A DNA stretch of 64,000 nt from assembly GCA_030704615.1 (NCBI GenBank), contig CM060731.1, forward strand, positions 14,446,001 to 14,510,000. Direction: 5' to 3'. Positions within the stretch are counted from its first letter, which is position 1. Each line of letters opens with the position of its first letter. The DNA is from Takakia lepidozioides (lineage: Eukaryota > Streptophyta > Takakiopsida > Takakiales > Takakiaceae). Position numbers and translations under genes: made by a program. A model generated the notes under the pieces. That model saw nothing but the letters and a program-made list of their open reading frames with translations, ran no database searches and was not told the DNA's origin. This document shows positions 25,201-37,499 of the stretch, in pieces.

Positions 25201-25759
25201 CTTAATATCTGCAATTCTCAGTATCGAAATCCACACATAAAGGAGATTAACAGATGTATAAAGAGGAGGCCGGAAAGCCCAACTAGATGGAATCGACGTG
25301 CCGCGCTTCATAGATTTTCTTAAGAAGACAAATCATTCCACCAGTTTTATAATGGATGTTCCGTCCAATTGTGTCTAGCAACCTATCGAAAGAAGAGAGG
25401 CATTTACCGGGCTCATGCTGAAGAGTGGCTTCGTTTACATTGGAGAAGAGACGCTCATAGCTGCCGGCATTGTTCTCTTTGGATCCTGAAGCAGGCAATG
25501 CAGCTGGTGCCTGGGTAGGAGTGGTTTTGGAATCCAATTTAGTGGACTGGGGGCTGGTAGGTTTCTGTCCAGCACTTCGAATTACCAGGGACTTCTTGTG
25601 AGAAGGAAGATGATGGGTGGCAGAGTTAGGCTTGCTTTGACCTGCAAAATGGCGTCTAAAAGGTAGGAAAGACATGAACTTGGACGGTAGGCCAAGAGAG
25701 GAGGTGGCTGCACAGGACACAGTGTGGAAAGGCACTGATGTGATCCTGCAGACGGACAT
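19283..25759 (-). CDS. Plastid-targeted tyrosine/tryptophan permease-like transporter (512 aa, 14 exons)
   Basis: Exons on the minus strand, 5' to 3': 25408-25759, 24888-24928, 24350-24442, 24146-24220, 23957-24006, 23364-23453, 22763-22819, 22380-22449, 21796-21897, 21396-21448, 20648-20807, 20357-20441, 19636-19767, 19283-19461. The sum is 513 codons including stop, with every phase matching. The first 110 residues are Ser/Thr/Lys-rich with few acids, as in chloroplast transit peptides. The rest is the Trp/Tyr permease (HAAAP) fold: LIAGTTVGAGILAIPAVTQ, GLLVAEVNVNTMCELGSGG, YLFIHYALLVAYVARSSD, LGGLCYFASHRVIGIINGVL, FAAVPHSVPVIALAFVYQNV, IPLVMFLLWDAVILGT, YIGFVLGLSDFLAD, ALDFAGTYGVLILFGILPAA. 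Plants have such proteins related to bacterial TyrP/Mtr. Transport of aromatic amino acids across the plastid envelope is inferred from family. The gene looks intact. Confidence 0.9.
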
Positions 25760-26234
25760 TTTGGAAGCCCCTGCTCCTCACTAGCTCTCCCCTTCTTCTC
25801 TCTTTGTCTGGTCTTCTATTCGTTCCTGATCCAGTGACGTTCCCACTCACTACCCCCAAGGTTTTTTTTGCAGCTAACTTTTGCAATTGCTCATGTAGCT
25901 AGTTGCCTGCCAACTTGGCAGGTACTTTATAGTAAAGAAAGTATAGTTTGGTCTACAGACCTACAGACCCAGAGGTATTGTCGCCCATTTTCCATGAAGA
26001 GATACAAGCCATAATGGACAACAAATCAATGTTGAACTCCTCTACATATAAGCACAAGTTGATGCATTTCTGATGTGTGCCCAATCGCATTCTTTGAATG
26101 AAGCGTGATAACATAGGTATGCAAGCTGTAAGTATATACAGCGAGCATCATTTGTCTCGACTCTAAACAGTTTCTGGAAGCCAATACTTACCTAGAGATG
26201 ACTGTCTGTTAAGGAGGCAAGAGCTTGGCAAGCC
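25760..26234. promoter_or_regulatory. Shared divergent promoter region, 475 bp
   Basis: The permease (-) and Lin0512 (+) start codons face away from each other across 475 bp. Both products start with transit-peptide-like sequence. A pyrimidine-rich tract (25780-25815) is next to the permease start. No defined TATA position can be supported. Co-regulation is possible but only inferred from layout. Confidence 0.45.
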
Positions 26235-28390
26235 ATGGTTCTGCGCTTGCCATCGCTGGCGCCATCAGTGCCGCAGCCCTCATCGCTAGTATTGAAGCGG
26301 GTTTATGTACGCTGCCTGACTCCCTACCTGCTGCGGTCACGCCCGGCCTTGCACGGTGGCATACGCAAGACCATGGCTAGCTCCGCATTTCCCAGCACGG
26401 AGCCCGCATCGACTCCCGCCTCTGCTGTCACCCCCGCCTCAGAGCGATTCCGCCTCCTTTTTGTGGAAATGGGTACAGGCTACGATCAGCATGGGTGCGC
26501 TATCTTGGTCCCCACATTCTGATGTGGAGGAGTTCCTCGCTACTCGTGTTTCTTTAATTATTAGGCTTGCACCTTGGCTGCTAGTTCATTCCCAGTAGAA
26601 GGACTGGCTACACACAAAAACATTCCCACCAACCTTGATCTGGAGAAGCTTGACCCAGGTCTTCAGGTCAAGTTTGCTTCAAGTGTTTCTGTGCGAACTA
26701 GCCACTTCTCAGTTATTTCTTGAATTGTATGTTTGTGTGCATTTTGCGGAGGTGTCACTGGAATATCTGCATTTTCAACCAACAAAGAGACAAGTGATTT
26801 AAGCAGATGGGCATGTCGCTGTCGTTGCTTTTCAGAGACCCGAGGCCTGCTCCTGATTTTCAGAAGTTGGGCACTTCAGTCTCCGATCTCAATTGGTCAG
26901 TGACATGCCTGGTGGGAAGACTAATGGGTGCCCCTATGAAACGAAATCAAAACATCTGTTTGTGCACCTTATCAGCAAGTTGTATTCCTATTACAATTGG
27001 GTTCTGCGACTGACTTTTTTGTGAAGACAGTGCCCCACAATTTGAGTTCAGGTTTAGTCCGCAGAAATTTTCCAACTAATTGTGGTGACAAAGTCGCCCA
27101 TGGCAGGCAAGATATCACAGTGGCTGCCATGAGGGCATGCAAGAATGCTATCAGCTCCAACTCTATCCCTGCGTTCAGGACTGGTACCTAGTCCCACCAA
27201 CTGCTGTCCCCTTTACTGGTTGGCCGGGAGTCTTTTGGCAGTGCATCATTCTTTGGCTGTGACAGTGTGAATGTTGGCAGGTTGGGTTTAGCTTCTTGTC
27301 TCAAATTACGATAATAGACGAAGTTTGGTCATTTATTTTTATTTATATGCCCAGATGATGCACACTCTTTCTGGTGAACGCAAGTGCCTCAAAACAATCA
27401 GGTATCAATCTCATACATGGTGGGAGTTGGGGTAAGTTATTCACATTTTAGGTCTGGGGATTAAGATAATCTGTCACTCTAATCTTGTGTCTAACCTGTG
27501 TAGTAGCTGCAAGGGCGCCAGTGGGGAAGAGGCTCAGGGGGAGCCGTAGTCTGCCTTACAATGTGCCAGTTTCATGAAAAAGTCTTCACGTTCTTTGGCA
27601 AACCTTCAGAAGTAGTCTAAGAGTAGAATGATGGTGGCAGGGGCTCTTCCTGGTGTGAGCTGGCAACAGATGAAGCTAAAAGTAAAGCTGGGGGTACCCT
27701 CTTCCTTGCAAAGTAGTCTTGATCTTGATAAAGTAAAGGCTGTGTTCCCCTAGTAAGTTCTCACTCTGCTTCAACCTGTTGGACATTTTGTGTTTGTCCT
27801 CCTCATTTTGTGTATATGGGTTGCTTCTTTACCTTTTGTGTGAATTAGTTTATGTGTGTTGATTATCCATGTTGAGGGAAACCTAGCTTGAAGACAAGTT
27901 CAAATGTATCTCCATTATCTGTAGGTGTGCAAAAAAATTTGCCTTCTTGTGTGTGGCTTTATCAGAGCAGATATTTTGTTGTCTCACAAGTCTGGGTTGT
28001 CAATTCAGAGACTGCTCACACCCTGTGATCTTAAGAATATTGATGACTGCAGTTCTCCATTTTATATTTGGGAAAAAAGTGGGGCCAAGTTCCATGGGTA
28101 GAACAGTCTTGTGCTCATGATGACCGTTAGCTCAATGAAGGGCATTATTGTTATATCCTTGTACTGGTGTGGGCTGAGCTGCCTTGTATTGGAACACAAG
28201 TTTGACTCTACGTGGGTGTGCTTTGGTATATGATTCTGTGGGGGGTTGGGGGCACTAAAGCGGAGAGATACTAGAGACGGATGTTGTTGATGGTGGGCTC
28301 ATATGCTCAAGTGGTGTTGCCCTGGAGGCCATGGGCGACAAGAACGATGATTGCTACATAGTCAATGCTGCTATCTATGTGGGTTACTAG
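26235..28390 (+). CDS. Lin0512-family conserved protein, organelle-targeted (192 aa, 4 exons)
   Basis: Exons 26235-26494, 27107-27183, 27641-27752, 28261-28390 join in phase to 193 codons ending TAG at 28388. After about 65 residues of basic, Ser/Pro-rich leader comes the core: RLLFVEMGTGYDQHGQDITV, AAMRACKNAISSNSIPAFR, GALPGVSWQQMKLKVKLGVP, SLDLDKVKAVFPYGEI, VVDGGLICSSGVALEAMGDK and a C-terminal IVNAAIYVGY. This is the Lin0512 family (small, widely conserved in bacteria and plants, about 115 residues in bacteria). Its molecular role is not known to me. An internal ATG at 26373 could make a form without the first 46 residues. The leader suggests plastid or mitochondrial import. Intact. Confidence 0.88.
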
Positions 28391-29900
28391 TTCTCGGCAT
28401 CATCATAGTGACAAATGCACGGTGAGTTCTGTCTTCCCTGAGGCTGCCCAACTTTCCTTCTGCTTCCCTTTTTCTCTCTTCTCTATCACCCTTGCTCTAA
28501 ATCTGCAGCTCTCCTCCCATCCTCTACCTACCGGAGGTTGCAATTCCTGCTGTATTGAGAACCTTGTGAGCCTTCTTAGACAAGATAGCAGAATCAACCT
28601 CTAATGCTATATCTAGATATATGGAAGTGCCTAGGAGCCTCATTTGTTCACTTTCCTATGTGTGCATCAGCAGTGTGACTCAACTATTTAGGACTGGTTG
28701 AGTGAAAATTAGAGAACATTGATGGTCAACAGTGCATCCGGTGGTCACTGAGTATTTGTGTTACTGCAAAGATTTGCATTAAACTCAGCCAAGAAACAGT
28801 GGTGTTGTGGATTAAGAATTCTCTGTTACAGTACTAACATTGCAATGGCTGCTATCTGACCGTCTAAATGTTCACTTGGGCGTGCCGAATGTTCCTGCAT
28901 GGATTTCATGGAGCATCCAATTGTCCAAATTATCTTAGCAATACTAGCCTGTTGGAAGGTGGAACTGGTCATTTCTTTACCAGGAAGTGTCGGGCATGGG
29001 TTGCAAAGACTTCAGACATGTTCAAGCACACTTTAGTTACCAGGAAGCAGATTTCTAGTACTATGAGTTCCTTCTGTGGTCCAGGCTTGTTGACAACATT
29101 CTCACATCCAGTCCCTTACATAGCAGCAACACTTGGCATGGTTTATTTGCCTTAATGCCAATAACAACATCAACCTAGGTGCATCCAGGTCAAGCATTGC
29201 CACCACAACCCATGAGCAATTTTGATGTGGACGAATCCTGATGTGTTTGTCATTCCACAGGGAAGTGCAGCGCAAAGGACTATAAGGAGGATCTATCCTC
29301 GCGCAGAATTCATCTTGCACTTGAGGAGGCACCAGCCCATGTGCAAACTGGGTGTGCATTAATACATCATATACTGTTTTAAAAAATCCAGGCGATTGAC
29401 AGTGAAGCAACCTCATGCAGCTGTGATCTTCTTCCAGTTGGATTCAGTACAAAGGCCTACTGGCCAGATCTGTGACGTTGGGTTCAAGTCCAGACAGTCG
29501 ACAAGCATTCTAGAGGGTAGTTGAAGGGGTCCAACTTGCAGGGACATAGCAAAGGGCCCTACTGGAAACATTTTAGGACTGTAAAATCAAAAGCTAATGA
29601 AGAGATTGCAAGTCTCACGTTTGTCATCACAGAATTTTTGTCACCTACCAGAGTCCTTCACCCTATTGAAATACATGGCATGCCTTGCAATCACATCACA
29701 CCAGTGTTACTGCTATACAGGGTCTAGCCGGATATCAACCTCTGCAGGTATTTACTTTATTAGGGGTAAGGACCGGACCCTTGCAATTGGCACTTCCAAT
29801 ACTTGGGTCGATAGTCCACCTAGGCCGGTATTCAACAACCATACACAAGGTATTGGTATCAACCAAGTAGTAGCATACGGAGCTAAACCACAAGAAGACT
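28391..29900. other. Intergenic, 3' side of the Lin0512 gene
   Basis: Contains the 3' UTR of the Lin0512 gene and anonymous sequence. Short ORFs (28868-29155, 29521-29727) lack recognisable domains. Confidence 0.4.
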
Positions 29901-29904
29901 CGGC

Positions 29905-30215
29905 GGGAGGGTGACTCCTTCCGACCAGAAAATAAGTGGGATAGGCCACGCGGCGACAATAGCACATGGAAATCGAAGGGAGGGCCTTCACACGTCTAGG
30001 CGACACCCGGTGCTCCGAAAAGAAAATCAGGTGCGACGGCTTATGGCGGACAGAATGCGACCTTCAATGGAGTGTGCTTTAATTGTGGGGAGCCCGGGCA
30101 CATGGCTAAGAAGTGCGCGAAGCCCCGTCAATTGAACATGACTCGGGTGACCACGGAGCTGTCCGAAGATTCCATTAGCCACTTGGTGGAAGCGGTGGTC
30201 GCCAAGACTTGCAAG
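29905..30215 (+). pseudogene. Retrotransposon gag fragment with CCHC zinc knuckle
   Basis: One frame reads DSFRPENKWDRPRGDNSTWK, a TAG stop at about 29998, then GGQNATFNGVCFNCGEPGH and MAKKC. CxxCxxxGHxxxxC is the nucleic-acid-binding knuckle of retrotransposon Gag. The flanking basic, Gly/Asn-rich sequence also fits Gag. No LTRs, protease or RT could be attached, so this is an isolated relic. The family (Ty1 or Ty3) cannot be told. Confidence 0.7.
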
Positions 30216-31590
30216 GTAGGCAACTACTCTTGTGAGTTGTACCAGGAGACTGGCCCCTTGCGTAATGGAAGTTTGTTGTGGATTCACAAAGGTGTCCACC
30301 TTCCTGTCGAAAGGCATCGGCCCATGGCTGAAGGGACACAAAAATTTTTATGCTTTCTTTGGGAGGCTCCATATACTATCATTATTACCATCGATATCAA
30401 CCAATGTTGGGTGGGTCCACATATCGGATCCAGCCTCAAGGGCGACTCCCCACCACTTTTTACCCCAAAAATGTTGGAATAGCATCGAGAAGGGGTATAC
30501 CTACCACATTAATGGCCGGCTATTGTGCCATAATTGCAAAGAGCTCCGCCCTAGCTACTCTTCCTCCCCTCCCCCTTTTGTTCTATTTTTTGGTTTGGTA
30601 TGAGGCTGATTGTATTATATGTTGTGAATAATATGAGGGACGATCGTGAGAGTGTTTCTTCACACCAAAGATAATAATCAAACAAAGCCAAATAAGACCA
30701 TGTGTGAATGCCTAGTCCACAAAACTACCTAATGCCACCAAGATCCACGTAATAGATAGTAATGAAACAAAAATAATAATGAAAGAGAAACTAGTGCCTC
30801 CAAGATCTAGGTAAAGATAATAATGAAACAAAGAAAAATATGACTATGCAATGTAATATATAATTTCAATGTCTATGACTAATAAAATGACATAATCAAT
30901 GTATAGCCTCTATGAAGTTCTCCATGATTCTCCAAGCAAGATAGATTCATTGGCCAAGAAGTGAAAAGAGGGGACAGCTGAATCTTGGGCATTTTTTATT
31001 TTTATTTATTTTTCCCAAGGGCATAAAGCCATTTGGTTTATTGTAGGGAAAAAATTAAACCCTGTGATACCATGAAGGTAAAAGACACATCCATTGGATG
31101 AGGGACGAGCCCAGTCCGATTACTAGAGAGACAGCTATATGGAATAGCGAGAGCCCAGAATTAACTAGAATAACCCGAGATCGCCGGGAAAGGGCATATG
31201 GGCGACCGTTACGGTCGAAGCCCATACCCCTCAATGATGATAAATTATGAATGCTGGAAATCGTATGCATGCAGAGCGAAAATGACCCTTGTATGTAACC
31301 GTCAGCCTACCCCCATTCCCCTGCTTGCGAGAAGTCAAAACAGTCGGAGAGAGAGGCGGAGCAGGGCGGTTGAATTACTTGTCGAGTCTGAGCTTGATGG
31401 AGCTCTTTCCTAGCTATGCTTACAATTAATATCTCGATCGAATTCAGTCATGGAACTTGAAGTGCACTCCTGGCCTCCCAACATCTTTATAACTACCTGC
31501 ACAAGTTCCGTTTTCGATTCCAAATGCTAATTTTAAAATAACAAAATGCTAATCACACCATACGCCCCTCCAGCTCCCAAGAAAGGCTAT
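30216..31590. other. Intergenic, AT-rich repeats
   Basis: No gene seen. 30728-30840 contains two diverged copies of a unit with CCACCAAGATC(C/T)A and GATAGTAATGAAACAAA. 31050-31080 (GTAGGGAAAAAATTAAACCC) resembles 37213-37235 (ATAAGGGAAAAAATTAAAAC), suggesting a shared dispersed repeat. Confidence 0.4.
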
Positions 31591-31604
31591 AGTTTGTCAT
31601 TTAC

Positions 31605-31790
31605 CCTTTTACTATTTACCCTCCAAAAATATATATTTACCCGCGGGTAAAGGGTATGATGGATATTATTTACCCTTCAGATGGGTAAGGGTAAGGGTAA
31701 GGAAAATGGGCCAACCCGGGTAAATCATTTACCCTTACCTTGGTTTACCCGCCGGGTAAATCTGGGTAAATGATTTACCCGCACAACATT
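31605..31790. repeat. Cluster of TTTACCC / GGGTAAA motifs in both orientations
   Basis: In about 185 bp there are more than a dozen copies of TTTACCC or its complement, including palindromes TTTACCCGCGGGTAAA and ACCCGGGTAAATCATTTACCC. The motif is not the plant telomere repeat (TTTAGGG). Dense short inverted motifs like this are typical of transposon subterminal regions, but no matching termini were found. Confidence 0.8.
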
Positions 31791-32304
31791 GGTCTACACT
31801 TTAGGATGTGGCTTACTTTAGGGTTTAGATCGAGTTTTGGGTTTAGGTCTGCACTGGAAAACAATTAAAGGTCGTCACTTGTCACATTGCTTTGCGCGTT
31901 GGAAGTTTTGTGAACCGATTTTGTTCTTTGTTTTACACAATCGCGGGTTCGTTCATGCGCGAACTCCGAATTATACAATGTACAAGCTGAACGTTACAAG
32001 TAAGCCCTTCTCGTTCTTCATCACGAAGCAGTAAGACAGTTTTAGCCTTCCTAGAATCAAAAACATGGGACCACCTTCACAGGACGTTGCTTCTCACACC
32101 TCTTGAAGTACTGGCTCTGCGACAGCCAGAGCCATTATGAATGATCACAATAGGACCTGTGATGTTGCAGTAGTGAGGTGAAGCAAAGCACATCTGCAAC
32201 GGAGGCTGCTCGTCAATTTCTCTTGATGAAAGTTTCATGTAAACAATTGGCTTGATGGGATGAGCAAGAGACAACCCGTACCTGTTGGAGGGTTTTCTAT
32301 TATT
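31791..32304. other. 3' flank of the receptor kinase gene
   Basis: Downstream (minus strand) of the receptor kinase stop codon. No recognisable coding sequence. It includes the 3' UTR of that gene and TTTAGGGTTTAG-like interstitial telomere-type motifs near 31815-31850. Confidence 0.4.
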
Positions 32305-35014
32305 CTAATTCACGAGAACTCTTGCCGAGGACTTGGGGATTGGAGGGGGAGCAACAGAGATGGTGCCCTCTAGCATCTGGACTACTTGGCCCATCGACGG
32401 CCGAAGCGAGGCCTCATCCTGGATGCACCAAAATGCAATTTGGACTGTCCGGTCAACCTGATCAGTGTCCACTGCCCTGCCTTGCAGCCTCTCTTGCTGT
32501 TGAATCCAAACCACAAGGCCACCGTCCTGCATTTTGTGGTAAGCGTTCGCTACAAAGTTGTGCGTTTCAGATTCTGAGACTACAGGGTCAAGGGCCCTCC
32601 TCCCTAACACAATTTCCAGCAAAACCATGCCGAAGCTGAAGACATCTGTTTTGGCAGTCAGCGGCGCATTCCCCGCCCACTCAGGAGCCAGGTATCCCCT
32701 GGTCCCTCGAATTATGGAGACATTGCGTGCATGGCCCGGTAGACCTAAGAGCTTGGCCAATCCAAAGTCGGAGACCTTTGGAAAAAACCGGTCATCCAGC
32801 AATATGTTCTCTGGTTTGATGTCACAGTGGACTATGCAAATTCTGCACTCTTCATGGAGATATGTAATGCCCCTTGCGGTTCCAAGAGCAATCCCAAATC
32901 GAGTTTTCCAGTCAAGTTCTACCAGCTCATTACTAGATGTGCTGCTTCCCTGAAAGAGAAAATTGTCGAGTGAACCATTGCTCAAGTACTCGTACACAAG
33001 CAGCCGATGCAATCCTTCGGAACAGAATCCGTGTAGGCGCACCAGGTTCATGTGATGGGTGCTCCCAATGATGGCGACTTCTGTTCGAAACTGTCTCTCT
33101 CCTGCACATCAATCCATCCCCAGTGAGCTTGTCAGCTACAAGTGGAAGAGACAACACAGTTTCTCATCTCCTCTCTCCTCGTCCAAAGTCACGAACTCTT
33201 CTTTTCTTCTAGAGGCATAAGAGCTTCTACATTGGGGGAGTCATCATTGATCAATTTAAGCATGTCCTGGGGATTTTGCTCTTGAAAACTTTATGCTTAT
33301 CCTGGTGGGGACTACTTCAAGAGCTCAAGAAACATCTGGACACTGCCAAGCTAGTCATCTTTGATAACCAGTATTTTCAGTAACTCTCACCTTGCTCAAC
33401 CATGTCCTCCAGCTGCTTCACTGCCACGACCGTCTTGTCTGTCAGCACGCCCTTGTAGACGCTGCCAAATCCACCAGCGCCAAGCTTCTCACTGAAATTT
33501 CTAGTGGCCTGTTGCAACTCTTTAAAAGAGAACTTGATAGGGGCTCCTGGGACATACTCTTCCGAATTCGTGGTTGCGGACACGATCCGAAACTTGGGTT
33601 GGTGCTGGGAATAGTAGCACCACGCAAGAAGCGCAAGGAGCGATGCTGTAGAAGCAGCGAGAACTCCGATGACGATGCGTGAGGTAGAGTCTATGTGTGG
33701 GGAAGGGGCCACAGCTCCAACTGCTGTTGGCGAGGCGAGAGCTTGAGATTCACAAAGCTTGAGATAAGAGACACTCAGAACAGTTGGAGACTGGTAACCA
33801 CTGAGGTACTCAGTACGCTTCTCATAACAGTAGCCCGTCCCATCATTTTGAAAATTCGAAGCCATGCACGTACTGTCCAGGAAGCAGGTCTGATTGCAGT
33901 TGACGCTGTTTGCGTTGTTCTCAAGGAAGTCAGAGGTGGCTCCTAGGAGCATAGTGTTCTCCAAAGCAACCATCTTTATGCCAGCACTGCAGTTCAGGCG
34001 GAGTTGAAGCACACACCCTTGCGTGCTGTCTTTGGGATTGACAAGCTCATAACCTGGTAGGCAAGTGCATTGTGGCTGGGCTTGGGCATATACACACAGA
34101 CCGTTCTGCCCACAACGGCCATAGATTGTGCACTCATTGCTGATGGCCTGCCAGGTTGAGCTCCAATTTGATACAGACTCGTCCCAGCTGTAGGTCCGCA
34201 GATTCCCATCCGAGTCTATGGTTAGGCGCCTAACAGCGCTCTCCCCATAATCGCTACTAAACCATGATTCCACCACACCTGATGTATTTAGCAATTGAAA
34301 TGATCCTTCTGAGTTCAACTGTGCACTGCTTGGAATTGCAGTTGAGGGTCCCACAAATGTACCGCTCTGCCAGTAATTTGTGGTTGTGTTCCAGTACAAA
34401 GCCAGGTTGCCATCAGTGCCCAGAGATAGCCTGTAGCTGGACACTGGGGGGTTTGAAGATGCATCACCAGAGACAGTGAGAATGGAGCCCTGTAGCATTG
34501 TCTGCCCAGGTAAGAGAGTGTCGGAAGGGTAAGACCAACTCTCCCACACATAACCCCCGCTACTGTTAAGTAGAACGAAGTTCCCCGAGTCCAGAAGGGT
34601 GGCCCCGACTACCCCAACCTGGCTTGTCAGATTGCTGGACCAGACCTCAACTTGTGGAGAACCGGAGAGCAACGCGAGGTTACCATCCACGTTAAGCTCA
34701 AAAGTAGAGTTCGCTCCCACTGATATTGGATGCGATGCATTCAGTGTCCACACAACAGTTCGGAGAGGAAGCTGTGCGTACCAAATGCCAATTCTGTACG
34801 TGGAATTTCCCCCGTTGTGGACAGGATAGAACCCGAGTGCAAAGGTGCCATTAGGAGATGACTTCCAAGCTTGGTTCTGTCCAGGAACTAGGCTTGCACC
34901 CAGTTTGAGCTGGGTGTGATTGGTGGAGTCCAGAGCAGTTGCCTGCCTCCATTGCAACAGCGATACTGCACAAACTATCACCGTCACCACCACTTTCGTT
35001 CTCCAAACTGTCAT
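32305..35014 (-). CDS. G-type lectin S-receptor-like Ser/Thr kinase (806 aa, 2 exons)
   Basis: Exon 1 (33391-35014) and exon 2 (32305-33101) join at a phase-1 GT-AG intron, giving 807 codons. Order: signal peptide (about 1-28), B-lectin domain (FALGFYP, IGIWYAQLP, VVWTLNASHPI), S-locus glycoprotein region, EGF-like segment (CTIYGRCGQNGLC), PAN/apple-like Cys-rich region, one membrane helix (about 446-467), then the kinase. Kinase motifs: glycine loop GAGGFG (511-516), Lys532 in VAVK, HCDIKPEN with Asp635, DFG at 653-655 and GTRGYLAPEW. The HCD in place of HRD marks a non-RD kinase, common among plant pattern-recognition receptors. The layout matches the SD2-5 branch. It acts at the plasma membrane; its ligand is unknown. 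All key residues are present. Confidence 0.93.
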
Positions 35015-36555
35015 CCTCGCCTACCTCTCATTTCCTGTACTCTTCAGCCTGTGATTACATACTCCAAGCTGCAAGCGCCTGCTGTTGTCCAACCCACTGG
35101 GATTTTCCAGCTGCTGCTCGCATACTTAAGCTAACAAGCTTCAAAAACTTGTCAATTCAAGTGCCAACCTTTGCGCACATCATCCCTGTCACAACGAGCC
35201 AAGTTCGGTTACAGCACCCGCCCAATCTGTCTGCCACCAGACTGGAGTTCCACAATCCGTTCTAGTTGCAAACCCGCAAAATCCTCAGGACTGACTTCCA
35301 ATCAGGGGTCCCTCTGCGAAATCAGCAAGCTTTACTAAGGGTCGCCATCCGATGCCTTGGTCGAATGCTGATCAAGCGTGTGAACATGACACGCTCTGGA
35401 ACACGCTCTGGAACACACATGACAATATCTTGGTCTTTGTCTCTCTACTTACTCTCTACCCTGGAAAGCACCGACTCCGTGGGGGTCGCAGTGCCCCAAC
35501 ACCCATACCGCTGTAAGGATGGTATCCGAGACTACTGGATGAGGGCTCATGAAGGTTGCAGGTGGGTTGGTCCAACCTACCTGGGACCCTTCTAGAAGCC
35601 CACCAACCCTTGAGACCCTTCTACCCCCGACCGCCCACCATGGGACCACCGCATCCACAAAGCAACTGGTATTACCGTTGCTGGACAACCATTTAGGCGA
35701 TAATTAATTCAAAATGAAAAGTGACTAATCAATTCTGTGAATTTTTCAGATTTTGGCCTAATTGTTGGGAAATTATGGGACCAAAGTGCCTAATGCCCAA
35801 AAATTCCACCAAAAAACTTGCAAGCCTCTTCTCATGTTGTTTGTAATAAGATCAAAATTTCTTTGAACAAAAATCAATACAAATATATGCGTGCGGACAT
35901 AACTAGCCTACCAGCCTACCACAACTCAAGAGTACCATTATGTAAGAGGTTTTACCATGCACCAGCATACCAATATGAAAACCAGTGTACCCGATGACCA
36001 ATGTACCAACGCTCTACCAATGTGCCTACACTAGTGTGGACTATCAATATTGAACTCACCTAAAGTGTGAGAGCGAAGGGAGAGCTTGCATATACTAGCT
36101 TGAGCCTGGGAGCACCGCGTACAACAAAGAGGGACATTTTTAGGGTTTCAAAGGAAATGAAAGGTAGTTGGAGCCTAGAAGGGCCCATGGGCATTGGGTG
36201 TCTATTTTGTAATTTTATTCTTAAGAAAATAAATGTTTTCTCTTCTCATGTGCCTGATTCTAAAAAATTATAGCATGAAGATGCCTAATCTGAGAAATTG
36301 TTTTCAAAACATGCCTAATTTTTTGATTGATTGATTTTATTATTAGGCGCAAAAATGCCTAAACGGCTGTCCGGGGATGGTATAACCGGTCGATCAACTT
36401 TCCAAGCGACCCGAGTTACAAAGAAAGAAGTTGGGACAAGGCACTGCCAACAAGTGAATGTAGAAGAGGTGCCTATCTAGGAAATTACTGGGGAAAGTTC
36501 CAAGATGTGTCAGTTTCTCGAGTCATTCCTGGAGAACACTAGAAATGACGTAAGA
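35015..36555. other. Intergenic, upstream of the receptor kinase
   Basis: Contains the kinase promoter on its left edge and anonymous sequence. A 13-bp direct duplication ACACGCTCTGGA(A) occurs at 35390-35413. 35940-36025 carries repeated 'accatgcacc/accaatgtacc' phrases. No gene recognised. Confidence 0.4.
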
Positions 36556-36559
36556 TCTT

Positions 36560-36840
36560 AATGCACATGTGCAACATGTGCAACCAGGTTGTCAAGTCTT
36601 CCCCACCCTCTCTAAGTGGTACATGGAACTGAAACAGCGTAAACTCCAATCGGGGTTACACAATGGGGAGTGTAACTCCACTCCTTGTAACTCACACGCG
36701 GTCTCGAAATTTGACCAAGTCCAAATTTGGCTAAGTATAAAATGGAGTAAGAAAGTTACACACAAGACACAGCAGACTACTCCACGGTTACAAGGGGTTA
36801 CACCAATTGGGGTGCCTCAGGTTACACTACAATAGCCTCC
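36560..36840 (+). repeat. Dispersed repeat, copy 1 (inverted to 39360-39560)
   Basis: The segment around 36700-36762 (GACCAAGTCCAAATTTGGCT) is found in reverse orientation at about 39375-39445, with similarity extending to GTTACAC-rich flanks on both sides. Full length and termini are unresolved. Confidence 0.7.
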
Positions 36841-37499
36841 CATCATGAATCAAACCTAAAACCTCACCGCGTGTAATCATCTTACCAACATGCTACTCAC
36901 CACTGCATGACACCCTTCTAGATTCTTAAGTATTAGGGTTACGCATTGCTCCGCACTGTTAGTGACGACTTTTGATAGCAATTTTCCAAGGGCTATCTCC
37001 CCTTTAACCAAAAAAGAAAAAAAAAAAAAATTGCTTTTGATTGGAAATATATTTCATGCAAAAAAACATTAGAGAATACTCCGGCCGAATCCGGTGTAAC
37101 TAGGAGCCACTTCGCCTTGCGGCTATCGCCCCCTTTCGGGGGTGGGCCCTTTTCTTTTCTTTTTTAATAACAGGGCGGTGGCCCTCAGAATTACATTGAA
37201 GATTATTATAAGGGAAAAAATTAAAACCTTACAAGCCCGGAGGCTGCCATGAGGCCTGAACACACGGAGACCATGTAGGAGATACCAGGAGAACTACACT
37301 GAGCACGAAGCAATAGACCTTCGGATAAACATGAAGGGAGGCAGTCGTCCTCGAAGAAGATGAATATTCAACTAGAGAGGGGTTGGCCCTCTATGAACCC
37401 TAGACCAGGGGGAACGTGCAAGACTAAGCAGAGAGCGGCCAGACCAGAATCCACAAAGAATAATTACATAGTTCATGTATGGAATAATAATTTAGATTT

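Noticed and set aside
31815-31850. Interstitial telomere repeat
   Set aside because: Only a few TTTAGGGTTTAG-like pieces, not a tandem array.
33150-33390. Additional exon in the receptor kinase intron
   Set aside because: The exon 1 donor and exon 2 acceptor join in phase and restore the continuous kinase N-lobe, leaving no room for another exon.
34264-34479. Plus-strand ORFs over the receptor kinase (also 32322-32953)
   Set aside because: Antisense shadows of the intact lectin and kinase coding exons.
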